Source of the DNA: Calocera cornea HHB12733
Taxonomy: Eukaryota; Basidiomycota; Dacrymycetes; Dacrymycetales; Dacrymycetaceae
Assembly: GCA_001632435.1 (NCBI GenBank)
Contig: KV423968.1
Span: 113,260 to 177,259 of the forward strand
Reading direction: 5' to 3'
DNA: 64,000 nt
In this document: positions 42,875 through 52,549 of the stretch, piece by piece
Layout: the number at the start of each line of letters is the position of its first letter
Position numbering within the stretch: position 1 is the stretch's first letter
Notes under the pieces: generated by a model
The model's input: only the letters and a program-made list of their open reading frames with translations
Told to the model about the DNA's origin: nothing
Database searches by the model: none
Position numbers and translations under genes: made by a program

Positions 42875-44413
42875 ATGATGTCTCTGAAGGCTCTGCTCGC
42901 TGCACTGATCATAGTGACGGCCGTCGCCGCCCAGGCGTCCTTATCGCCCAAGTACAACCTACTTCCGCTTCCCCGAGAGAGAGCGAAGTTGGAGAATGCA
43001 TGGACTGCGATAGTTCGTGACGCTTCACGAACTGCCTGTTTTGTGCTGAAACATCTTTCTAGCGGCTCTCTACGGTGCCAAAGCTCCTGAAACGCTACGG
43101 TGTAGACGCTTGGTTGGTGAGGGCTCAACTTACTGAACTACATGGCGCACTGCTGAAGTGGTCGAACTCAGATCTCTCAGCGAGAGTATGCCGAAGATAC
43201 GGTATTCAGGTCATATAAGCCTGCGACGACCTTCTATGCTCGTCGCCGTACGGTGTCCCTCTTCCATGCAAATGAGTCGTCGTTGGCGGGCAGTCCCAAT
43301 CCAATCACGTGGATCGACATCACCCCCGAGGTATGGACGGATCTCGACCGGGTCCTCGAGGCCTATGACCCAGAAAGGATCGCCATCAACGATGATCCTA
43401 CTGGGCATATTGCCTTCTCCGATGGCCTGCACAGTGGAGAGAAGAAGGCGGTCTACAAGGCCTTGGGCAAGAAATGGTTCGAGCGCTTCACGACCATTCC
43501 TCTGATCGCCATAGAGTTCATCTCGTACCGCGTCGGCGGAGAGGGCCCTGAGGGCCAGCTCTTTTGGTATCGCGCCATGATGGAGAACGTCTGGGCTATG
43601 ATCGACGAAGGCTTCAGCAACCGGGTCGTAACCCCAGGTCTCACCACGACAACCGATGTTGAGTGGTGGTTCCGGGAGAAGATGGACCACAGTAAGTTTC
43701 CTTGTTTCCGAAATTGACTGGCGCTGAAGTTGTCTAGTGAATGTGACAACCTGGTTCCACCCGTCCGTCACCCGGTACCACGCCCCCACGACGGCCTTGG
43801 AAGGTCATGATACCTCGATCATCCAACCTGGCGATATGCTTCACGTCGACATTGGCATCACCGCCATGAACATGAACACCGACACCCAGCACTTGGCATA
43901 TGTTGCTCGGTGGGAAGGCGAGGATGTGCCAGACGGCCTGAAACAAGGTCTTGCGCTCGCCAACAGGATGCAGGATCTTACCCTCCAGTATATGAAAGAA
44001 GGCAAGACTGGCAATCTTGTTCTCAAGGAGGTCCAGGAACAGATGGCAGCAGAGGACATCGTCGGGAAGGTATACTGCCATCCGATTGGCGATTATGGCC
44101 ATGCCGCCGGAAGTGTCATTGGTACGTCGTACGGTAGGTGGGCAAAGCCGGCGCTGACACGCTTACAGGATTCGTGGACCACCAGGAGGGCATGCCGGTC
44201 ATTGGCGATCTGCCGATCCTGGCACACAGCGCGTATAGCATTGAGCTATCGTCCTCCTACCTCGTTGATGAGTGGGGCCTCGAGCTGCCTTTCCAGCAAG
44301 AGGAGGATGTGCACTGGGATGAGGACACCCAGAGCTGGAAGTGGGTGTATGGGCGGCAGGAGGAATTCCACATGGTCAAGTGGCAGCCCTCGCTGGTGAA
44401 CCAGGCGCTCTAG
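42875..44413 (+). CDS. Secreted M24 (creatinase/Xaa-Pro aminopeptidase-fold) peptidase-like protein
   Basis: Five exons (42875..43012, 43063..43116, 43172..43691, 43738..44121, 44169..44413) give 446 residues. The N-terminus is a signal peptide (MMSLKALLAALIIVTAVAAQ, likely cut near residue 20). A creatinase-type N-domain follows (KRYGVDAWLISQREYAEDTV, joined across intron 2). The M24 pita-bread core has metal ligands in MLHVDIGI (Asp), NTDTQHLAY (Asp), DYGHAAGSV (His) and YSIELSSS (Glu), and a final Glu in QEEDVHWD or RQEEFHMV. The pattern deviates from classical prolidases at the last ligand, so activity should not be assumed. A role in extracellular peptide or imino-peptide turnover is inferred. 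It is convergent with the AGM1 gene 115 bp away. Confidence 0.84.
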
Positions 44414-44528
44414 CAACATGTTGTTAAATTTCGTAATTCCACTCGAGGTGGTCAAAGTATCATGTAGTCCGTTCCTTACAATGCAGGTCATCTGTAGTCT
44501 TACATCTCGCGCTCCCCATCGAGCGAGA

Positions 44529-46332
44529 TCACCGCAGGTATTCCTTCGGCCGGGATGCAGGATCCATACCTCCAAAGTCGTACGTCCAGCCCGCCAAATA
44601 GTTTGCGAGTTCTATGACAGACCGGTCAGCGTGCGAACACCAAGTAACAAAACGATACGCACGATCGGCCTCGAACCTCGAAGCAGCTTCGGCGTAGACC
44701 CGCACAGCGTCTTCCGTGCCGCTCGGTCTGATAAAGCCACGGCCGTCCGGGTATTTTGCCACCTGCGAGTCCACAAACTTCTGGAGATCGGCCGGGTGCG
44801 TAAGACGTCGCTCGGCGTCCTCGGTCTGGAACTCATCGCGGTTCCTCACGAGCACCTTCACCAGCCTGTTGGGGAGGTCGGTATACAGCGAGTCCCACGC
44901 CTGGGCATCGTAGCGCAGATGGTTCAAGATGACCTCGACGAGCAGCATGTCGCTGATCGCGTCTCCGACGGTGGAGTTGATCAAGTCGACGAGCGCCTTG
45001 AGGTCTTTTGTGTTGTCGTCCTGGGTCGGAGTCTGCGGTTCGTGGTTGCGGATGGTATCAAGAGTATCGGAAGAGAAGAGAACGGTGCCGTGGCCATTGG
45101 CTTCGAAGTAGATGCCGATGCCGAACTTCTCCGCGGCATGGTGGAGATGCTTCACGCCCGTAGACACGCAAACGAGGGGCAAGCCCTTCGTCTTCTGGAT
45201 ATACTTGGTTGAATTGCCGTTCGCATACGCGGTCTGGACAACCCCGACGCGCGGGGGCTCCTTGAACCCACACAGCTTGACTTTGTCGACAAAGTAGCCC
45301 GCAATAAGCGCCGCAATCTTGTCCCCGTCCAGCATGTGGAAGCCGCCCTTCGGGTCGAGGTAGAAGTACATCAGGCGGTCCGCATCGCCGTCCAGCGAGC
45401 ATCCGCGATGGCCCGGCTTCAGCACGCCCTTGAGAGAAGGGGGCAGCTCCTGCTTCGTCTTGACAAAATCGGCTCCGCACAGGTGGTTCAGGACGCCGGG
45501 GACGAAGACATCGGTGTTGGCAAGGGTGACTTGGAAGTCCTTCGGCAGATACTCCAGAAGCTCTTTCATGGCGATAGCGCCGACGCCATTGGCGCAGTCG
45601 ACAACGAGAGGAGTATCATCCCGGCGTCTGATAAGGCGCTTATAGGCGTTTGCCAGCTTCTCGTAGTAGCCGGGAATGCTCGGCACGCCATAGTCGTCCT
45701 TCGTGCCCTCGGTATTGGTTGCGCGCGTGAGATAGTGAAGCTGCGGAGTGGTGCGGATGCCTTCATCGATCGCCTCGCATCCAATAGCCTTCAGGCCCAG
45801 CTGCAGCGCCGCCACAAGGGCAAGTCCGGACGGTCGGGTATCACGGGCATATATGACCTTGCACGGCTTGGATACGTCAATCTTGAACTTGCTGCACAGG
45901 TCGTCCAGGGCGACAAGGAAGGAAGCAGCATCGGGGGCGTTGGCGATCGTGGTGCAGTACGGCTCCCAATCCGTGGGCAGCATCTCCCCGCGCGGGTCTA
46001 CGATCTTGACACCGTTGTCGTCCTCCGGGTTGTGCGAAGCGGTGATCATGACCCCGATGAACTTTGACGAGTGACGCTTGCTTCTAAGAGCAGCAATAAC
46101 ACCGACACGGAAGACGACGGACTCGAGCCATTTTGACCTAGACAGAGAGTCAGTCAGGATGGGGGGGCCAGTTACGACGCAGCGATGCCACGCACTGGGT
46201 CCTGAACCCTGCCGTCCCGTAGGAATAGACATGCCCCTCCGGCTTTGGGTACTTGTCGCACGCCGCGGCGAGCTCGGATACTGGCAGGTTGTTCTTGAGC
46301 TGGAGCGGCTTTAGGCTCTGAGGACCGGCCAT
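44529..46332 (-). CDS. PCM1: Phosphoacetylglucosamine mutase
   Basis: Interconverts GlcNAc-6-phosphate and GlcNAc-1-phosphate, feeding UDP-GlcNAc for chitin, N-glycans and GPI anchors. Three exons (46332..46196, 46137..44663, 44611..44529) give 564 residues (yeast Pcm1 557). All mutase signatures are present: phosphoserine loop MITASHNPEDDNGVK, metal loop SLDGDADRLMYFY, sugar-binding FEANGHGTVLFS, and phosphate-binding RGFIRPSGTEDAVRVY. The N-terminal YSYGTAGFRTQSKWLESVVFR is restored across intron 1. Intron 2 is 51 nt and leaves the frame open if retained, but its GTGCGT donor and TAG acceptor plus the good join FEADQLANYLAGWTYD support splicing. Confidence 0.95.
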
Positions 46333-46567
46333 AATGGTGGTTGAGGAGAGACGTGTGAGGTCGGGTGGGTGCATACACCGCCCTCGTTCATGCGTGGTGG
46401 TGTCTGCGCGTCACGAACGGGTCTGACAAGTACTGCTCGCCACCGCGTCTTCCCTCGATTCATTCCTCGCGCGTTCTCATTCATATTGCAAGTTGGACAT
46501 TGCCTCTCCGCGCATTCCAGTAACCGCCCTCACCACGGCTGACCCCGGGGGTGTCTCCTCCCCAGCC

Positions 46568-47835
46568 ATGGCCGCCCTCTTCGTCCTGTACAGAGTCTCA
46601 GCCCTCCTCGCACGCCTCTCAAACTTCGCACAAATCCTCCTCTTCCTCCCTCTCACCCTCTCCACCCTCGGACAGCCCGCCTTCCTCACACTCTCCCTCT
46701 TCCTCACTCTCCAGTCCCTCATCCACTGCTCACTACAACTCATACCCCCGCTCAAGCCATGGCTCACCTTCTTTCAAGTCCCCCTCCACCCCGTGCTTCT
46801 CCTTCTCTCATTCAACCTCGCCACCCCGGTTGACGGTCACATCAACCACTGGGTCGAGCTCGTCTCGTGGCTGTGGGGGACGACCCTCCGCTACTCCAGC
46901 ATCATCTTCGTCGTCGTGGAGGGCATCGCTAGCCTCGTGCTCGTCCAGAACTGGGGACAGGAGGCGATCACGCTCGCAGACCGCGGCGACATCGTCCAAT
47001 TCGGTCTCCTGGTCGTCGCGGCCGCGGCGTACGTCGCGTCCGCCACATGGATCTACATCTGCTTCTCGATCACCGCGTCGTCGCCGATATCGGCCGTCCT
47101 GCTCGGCGTCGCCATCACCTGCCTCATCTTCCTCACCCTTATCGGGTTCATCACGCGCCGGACGAACGTCATCGAGAGCGCCGGCGTCGCCCTGTACCTC
47201 AGCTACAACCTCTGGCTGTGTGGTGCCGGCGAAGGCCCGGAAGGGCCCGGTCGCAGTTGGGGCTGGAAGGAAGGCAACCTGCAGTGGACTGAAGGATAGT
47301 GGGTAACAGCACCTTGTCCCGGTTTCGTTGTCTTACGCGTGACTAGCCCACCACTGCTGCCTCACATGCTCCCCTATCTCAATACCCTCCTAACGCTGTT
47401 GACGTCTACCATACCCAAGACACTGCTCTTCTCGCTCGTCTACCGACTCACCGTGCTGCACCGCGCCGGCAAGGTACTGATGGAGATCACCGCGGGCCCG
47501 TGGGACGACGACGATTCGACTGAAATGCGGCCTGTGAGTCCGAGAGCAACGCGTCTTCGAGAACGCCTAACATAATTTCTAGAGCCGACGATTCGCCTAC
47601 GCGTTGATGATCTACCGGCAGACCATCTTCGTCATTGTATATTCTCATCTACTCTGTGAGCAACTTTCCCACATTCTGTCGTCCTGGGCTGACCCGGCTC
47701 TAAGTGCTTGACCACTCCTCCCAGGTCTGGTGGCGATGGATCAACATCTTCTTCACTCTCGCGCTCTGGGCGATAGAGCTGAACCTGACGAATGCTGAGG
47801 ACCAGGTGCTGGGCAAGGAGTGGAAGGTCGAGTAA
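46568..47835 (+). CDS. ICE2: ER membrane protein Ice2
   Basis: Polytopic ER protein, known in yeast for cortical ER inheritance, lipid droplet-ER contact and control of the lipin phosphatase complex Nem1-Spo7. Exon 1 starts at 46568; later exons are 47347..47533, 47583..47655 and 47705..47835. The family landmarks agree with yeast Ice2: VEGIASLVLVQNWG, VALYLSYNLWLCG, YRLTVLH, FAYALMIYRQTIFVIVYSHLLLLD and the C-terminal WWRWINIFFTLALWAIELN. At least eight hydrophobic segments. The end of exon 1 is uncertain: a donor at 47218 gives about 346 residues, one at 47284 about 368; the second keeps the conserved WLCG. Both have weak donor sequences. The third intron acceptor (47704) was chosen because it restores HLLLLDHSSQVWWRW. 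Confidence 0.85.
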
Positions 47836-48029
47836 GCTGCTGCGCCACAATCGCGAAGGCGCATTCAGACTGCATCGAGCCCTTCCGGTACAACACAACA
47901 CGATGCCTCAAGCCAGACAGTACAGCGCGGCACATCGATGGGAACATGCTTGGCATTGCATATGGTATCAAATGTGCAGAGTACAGTACATGCATGTCGG
48001 GAGACAAGTTCGGTAGACGCGAACAATGA

Positions 48030-50046
48030 TCAGGGTTTGCGGAAGCGTGACAAAGCACCTTTTCTCTCGGGCTCTGCGTTGCCTTCGGATATCTGCTTCC
48101 TCTTCTCCTGCTGCTCCTTTATGGCAGCCATCTTGGCCTTGATAGCGACTGTAGCCGGATCAATGACATTTTTGCGCTTCTTGCGCAGGAATCGCTTCAT
48201 GCTCTTGCTCTTCCCGCGCATCTTGAGCTTCTCCTTCTCCGGGCGAGACGCGCCTTGATCTTCACCATCCTCATCCTCCTCGTCATCTTCTTCCATGGGC
48301 TCATCAGACCTGCCCTGGATATGGAGGCGTTCTGTACGAGGCAGACGCGAGAATGACACCGCAGCTTCGGAATACGGTCGCTTCACTACCGGGGCGACTG
48401 TCCCAATGAAGTTGGTATCGACAGAGATCATGTCGGGTTGAAGCTGAGAGTCGTGTCAGAACTGTGTAATCCTCTTCAAGGAGTATAACAGACCTTGTCA
48501 AGCAAGCCTCGGACTTCACGCTCCCGTCGCCCACCACGCGTCTCGTAGATATCCGCCTCGTAGGAGTCGGGGTTCGGCTCTCCCGCTCCAGGGACAATCA
48601 TAGTGGAGAATCCCGCTGCGTGCCCGACCGCCAGTACATCTTCGAAAGGCTGGAAACGAATGGATGACGATTGAGTTGGGAGATGGTGCGACATGTATAG
48701 GGAGGGCGGTTTGGCGCTCCCGTCGAGGAGTGTGTTCGAGGCATAAACCTAAGTCACCAGTCAGCGATTGCCATTCACCTTAGGATGACCTGTGCTCACG
48801 TTGACCTTTCTACCCCTCGAAAAAGCGAGCAGACCACGTCCACTCCATTCCACAATACCTCCCGAACCACTTCCTATTGGCTGCCACTCTTTAACGCACT
48901 TGCCCCAGTTGCGAGCGTCCCAGATCTTCACTTTGGAGTCTAGTCCGGTGCTAGCGAGGTATCGGCCTTCGCTCTTGGAATCAACCGCTAGTCCAGTAAC
49001 AGGACCAAGGTGTGCCTGGAGCTGAACGACGGGCTTCGGCATGTTTGGAACCCACAACGTGACTGAACCGTGCTGGTGGCCCAGATTGACCACCGCGTTA
49101 TGCGGATTTTGGCACATCGTGGCACATGCGCCCATTTTCGTTCGCTGTTCGGTTATCACCTGGCCAGTTGACGTGTCTTGATACTTGAGATAGCCAGTGT
49201 TACCCTGCGAAAAGTAAGCACAGGGACGTAGTATGCCAACTGAGGATACACACCACGCTGACAAGAAGATAGTGATAAGGCAGGAACTCCAATCGGTTTG
49301 CATCGATATGCGATGAAAGCCTATGCAGTTCAACGCCATTGGCATCATAGATGTAGACATATTTCTTCTGAGCAACTGCAAACATGGTGTAATCATGGAG
49401 GAATCTAAGCCCGTGCCTCAGATAGAGACACGTAAATCAGGCTGGTCACGTACGTTACATCGCGCACAGTCTCCCGCAGTTGCAGTTCGGCCAACACATT
49501 TCCCGTCTGCCAGTCAAAAGTCGCGACATGTCCGGCCTTCCCAGCAATTGCGAGATGACGGCCTGAATGGTGTCAGAATGATGAATATCAGAACGAGGGG
49601 GACTGACCATTTCTCGTCCACCTGAGATTGTAGTCCCCTCCATCCAGTTTGACATCTCGTCTCGATTTGGCCGTTTCCAGACCAATCTCATTGGTGATAT
49701 CCTCCTGCCCAACCTTCCAGGTCCTCTCCAGCTCTCCTTCGACCTCTAGCCCACCAGGGACGTCGGGTAATAGAAGCTCGGCATCCTTCCGAGCAAGGAG
49801 GGCGTGTTGCTTCTGGATGTGTTGCCGAGAAAGTCGCGACTGAAGGAACCTTGACGATACTTTAGTGTCTGCTGGGTGCGTTTTGGGCAGATCGTCCTCG
49901 GGTAATTCGAGAGATTTTGGGAGATGAGTACGTCTAGCGATCGAAGCAACCGTCGCATCAGGGCCCGAAGGTCGGGACGAACGTTTCTGTCCATTTGAAT
50001 ACTTTCTTGGCTTGGACGGACCGGCCTTCGCAATAAGGGCGTCCAT
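48030..50046 (-). CDS. UTP7: U3 snoRNP / SSU processome WD-repeat protein Utp7 (WDR46)
   Basis: Nucleolar component of the small-subunit processome needed for 18S rRNA maturation. Six exons (50046..49608, 49562..49454, 49404..49254, 49204..48800, 48748..48494, 48443..48030) give 590 residues. The N-terminus is basic and helical (SRLSRQHIQKQHALLARKDA); the WD40 propeller begins DGGDYNLRWTRNGRHLAIAG and includes AVAQKKYVYIYDANGVELHR, GATMCQNPHNAVVNLGHQ-like text, GSVTLWVPNM, YLASTGLDSKVKIWDARNW and FQPFEDVLAVGHAAGFSTMIVPG. The BING4 C-terminal domain follows (NPDSYEADIYETRGGRRERE, then LLDKLQPDMI). The extreme C-terminus is Lys/Arg-rich, with a run of acidic residues just before (EEDDEEDEDGED). 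Confidence 0.95.
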
Positions 50047-50218
50047 CGTGAGATGGTAACGGTCGTGGAGAGGGAAGTGCGAGGAGCGCCCAAAAATGTC
50101 AAAGAGGAAAAGTGGCGCAAAACTCGCGACTTGCAAGTCAGGGTCTTCGGCGCTTCTTGACCGCGGAGGCCGCCCCGGTCGTGGCAGCGGCGCGGTTTGG
50201 ACCACGACACATCCCACC

Positions 50219-50659
50219 ATGCTAATCACACAGGATGTGGTGAACAAGCCGAACGTGGGCCATTGCATTCATGTGGAGAATATGCACAGCTAACAAAGAG
50301 AACAGTGTGCATCCCGGCTCCCGCCAACGAGCAAAACTGTCGTTATTGGAGTTGACCTCGACCCCCAAACTCGGTGCAAGCATTGGCATGGGCCCTTTGA
50401 CATCATCGCTCTGCGATTTAGATGCTGCGACCGGTTCTATGCCTGTCATGCATGCCATGTCGAGCTTGCGGATCATGTTCCGATACGGTACCGGGCGCGG
50501 GATGATGCTGCAGTGCCTGCTGTTCTATGTGGTGCTTGCAGTCATGAGCATACAGTTGACGAGTACCTTGGGAGGCAGGGAGACCAGTGTGGCGTCTGCG
50601 GAGCTGCGTGGAACCCCGGATGTCGACTGCACATCAAGCTGTACTTTGATCCTAGTTGA
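50219..50659 (+). CDS. CHY-type zinc-finger protein
   Basis: Small protein of the zf-CHY family. The confident part is 50306..50659, 118 codons, in one open frame: GVDLDPQTRCKHWHGPFDII, ALRFRCCDRFYACHACHVEL, ADHVPIRY, AVLCGACSHEHTVDEYL, CGVCGAAWNPGCRLHIKLYF. The Cys/His pattern (CxHxH, CC, CxxC, H, CxxC, CxxC, CxxH) matches the family completely. The start is uncertain: no Met lies in the open frame, so a 7-codon first exon (50219..50239) with a donor at 50240 and acceptor at 50305 is proposed. This form resembles the short prokaryote-like CHY proteins more than the RING-fused plant/animal ones; yeast Hot13, a zinc-binding helper in the mitochondrial intermembrane space, is the best-known fungal member. 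It is divergent from UTP7, about 170 bp between starts. Confidence 0.82.
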
Positions 50660-50849
50660 CCTTGCGAGGTCAGTCTGGAAGCATGGTATGACATTTGGCA
50701 TGGATACATGATAGCGGCAGCTAGGTACCGGAGCGTTACAAGAACATCACACTCGCTATGACACCTACTCCGATGTGGCCCGGTTCGTGACTCTTGCTGT
50801 TGCACTGAGTCAACGTCCGAAAGAGGTTAGATTATGACGAGCTCACATC

Positions 50850-51744
50850 TCAGTCGTCATACTTCGACTTGTATGGCTCGACCTTCCCCTTGCTCACCTC
50901 GTCCCAGTTCATGGACAGGGAGGTGCCGTTGGATTCCGTGTAGCTCTTGATCATAGCCTTCCTCACATCCTCATCGGCATCAGCATACAGCTGGCCACGA
51001 TGTCAGTCTAAGCTTGAGGAGCGGAGTGATGTGCGCACCTTCGCGAACATCTCGTTCGCTGTCAGGCGTCAAGTCAATCCCACATCGTCTCAACCTAGTC
51101 ACGGATCACTCACCAGCAACCTGCATCAAATGGGTTAGCTGCTGGACAGAGGGAGGAGGCAATAGGACGTACATCGCCTCCAACATTAGGATCCTCGGTG
51201 ACGGACTTCTCTTTCTCGGCAGAGAGGATCTGGGTCGTCAAGGAATCCCAGTTCTTGTGTGCCTTGCGCACCGGGCTGGACGGCTCGGAGGTGACTGGAA
51301 CGTGCTTAACGACTACTCGGTGCATAAGACACAGCGATATACGTGAAAGACTGACATAGACGTACCTGGATCCACCTCCCCCGTGATAGCCGGCCACCGT
51401 CCTGGCGCCTTCTTGACCAAGCCGATTTCCACCTTCATCTTCATGACAGTGTACCCGCTCGCCTCCGTATCGATCTCGGTGGGCAGCGGCTCCAACACTA
51501 GCTGTTGCTGATCGTAGGTGAAAGTCATCTAGCCATCGAAAGTTGGTATACACAGGGCGGTTGTTGTAGACGAAAACGTACGCTCTTGGGAGCGAGCTCG
51601 ACCTTGACCTTGTCCGCTTCCGCATTCTTGATGTAGACGGTGACAGTCGTCTTGTCGTCCGTCTGATACCATTCATACCTAGACGTGACATAAGAAAGGA
51701 TATAAGAAGCAGCCAGACAGTGCATGCCTGGGCTGAGTGCTCAT
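50850..51744 (-). CDS. SGT1: Short SGT1-type co-chaperone (CS + SGS domains, no TPR)
   Basis: HSP90 co-chaperone related to Sgt1, which works with Skp1/SCF and kinetochore assembly. Seven exons (51744..51728, 51678..51582, 51528..51366, 51294..51173, 51120..51114, 51058..51039, 50990..50850) give 188 residues. The CS domain starts almost at the Met: MSTQPRYEWYQTDDKTTVTV, then YIKNAEADKVKVELAPKS and FTYDQQQLVLEPLP. The SGS domain has SSPVRKAHKNWDSL, VAANEMFAKLYADADEDVRK and SYTESNGTSLSMNWDEVSKG. The N-terminal TPR domain of yeast Sgt1 is absent. Intron 1 uses a GC donor (CCCAG|GCATGC), and exon 5 is only 7 nt; both are needed to keep the family alignment. The end SKYDD replaces the usual PP-x-G-x-E tail. 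Confidence 0.85.
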
Positions 51745-52549
51745 GTTTGTTAATGACTCGAATTGGATGTAGGCAAGCTGAAATGAGGGAAGGCATAGTG
51801 GCGAGCACTGCACACCGCGCTTATTATATGCCGCAACTCGCGTTCTAGGGTTTTCCGTCGCAGTGGGCCGGGCCCGTGACTCTTAGCAGACATTGCCGCG
51901 TTGCTTTCCCACACCGTCCCTCGGCGTTTGAGCGGCATGATTGAGCCTTTCATAACAAGGAGTCATAGCATTGCTTGTGAACCTGATGGTCATGAAGAGG
52001 TAAAAATACGGTGCAAGAAGTATGCTCTTGCGTTGAATTCATCTTCGCTGGGTGCACATGGGCACCTTGCAAACCCTGTTGTCCCTTTTTAGTCCTGTAT
52101 CCGAAGTATAACTCACTTCCAAGACACTAGTTCTCCAGGCATAGCAATGCAGCTGCGAGTAGCACAGCTGTTCCTTCGTCGCTCTGCTGGGCCGACCGTT
52201 TCGGTAAGTCTACTCAGTTTACATTCAAGACTCGTGAGCGGGTAGGGGTGCTCTGGAAGTCTACCTCAAGCGGCTTAGCCAACTGCATGGAGGGTTACTC
52301 TTACCAGGAGTTATCCACGAAATCGAAGTGCCCTAAGACAACCTGCATGCATTCGAACAATCTAACACTTAATATTGGCAGACTGTCACAATTGCGTACC
52401 ACAGCAGGAAGAGGGAGATTGGGACACGCGCCTGAGCCGTCGATGCATCCATGCTAGCACTCGAACAGCCACCACTTCCGGGGAAATAGCTACGCGTGAA
52501 ACCTGAAGGTTAGAAATAATGACTGCATAGGAAGAGCTCTTTATCGCGC
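51745..52549. other. Intergenic region of about 800 bp with no supported gene
   Basis: Spacer between the SGT1 start and the stop of the splicing-factor gene. A short Met-start reading at 52147 (MQLRVAQLFLRRSAGPTVS) followed by a perfect GTAAGT donor looks like a possible mitochondrial presequence exon, but I could not find a second exon that continues it in frame. Confidence 0.4.

Noticed and set aside
52147..52290. Possible small mitochondrial protein exon followed by GTAAGT
   Set aside because: No acceptor gives an in-frame continuation longer than about ten codons.
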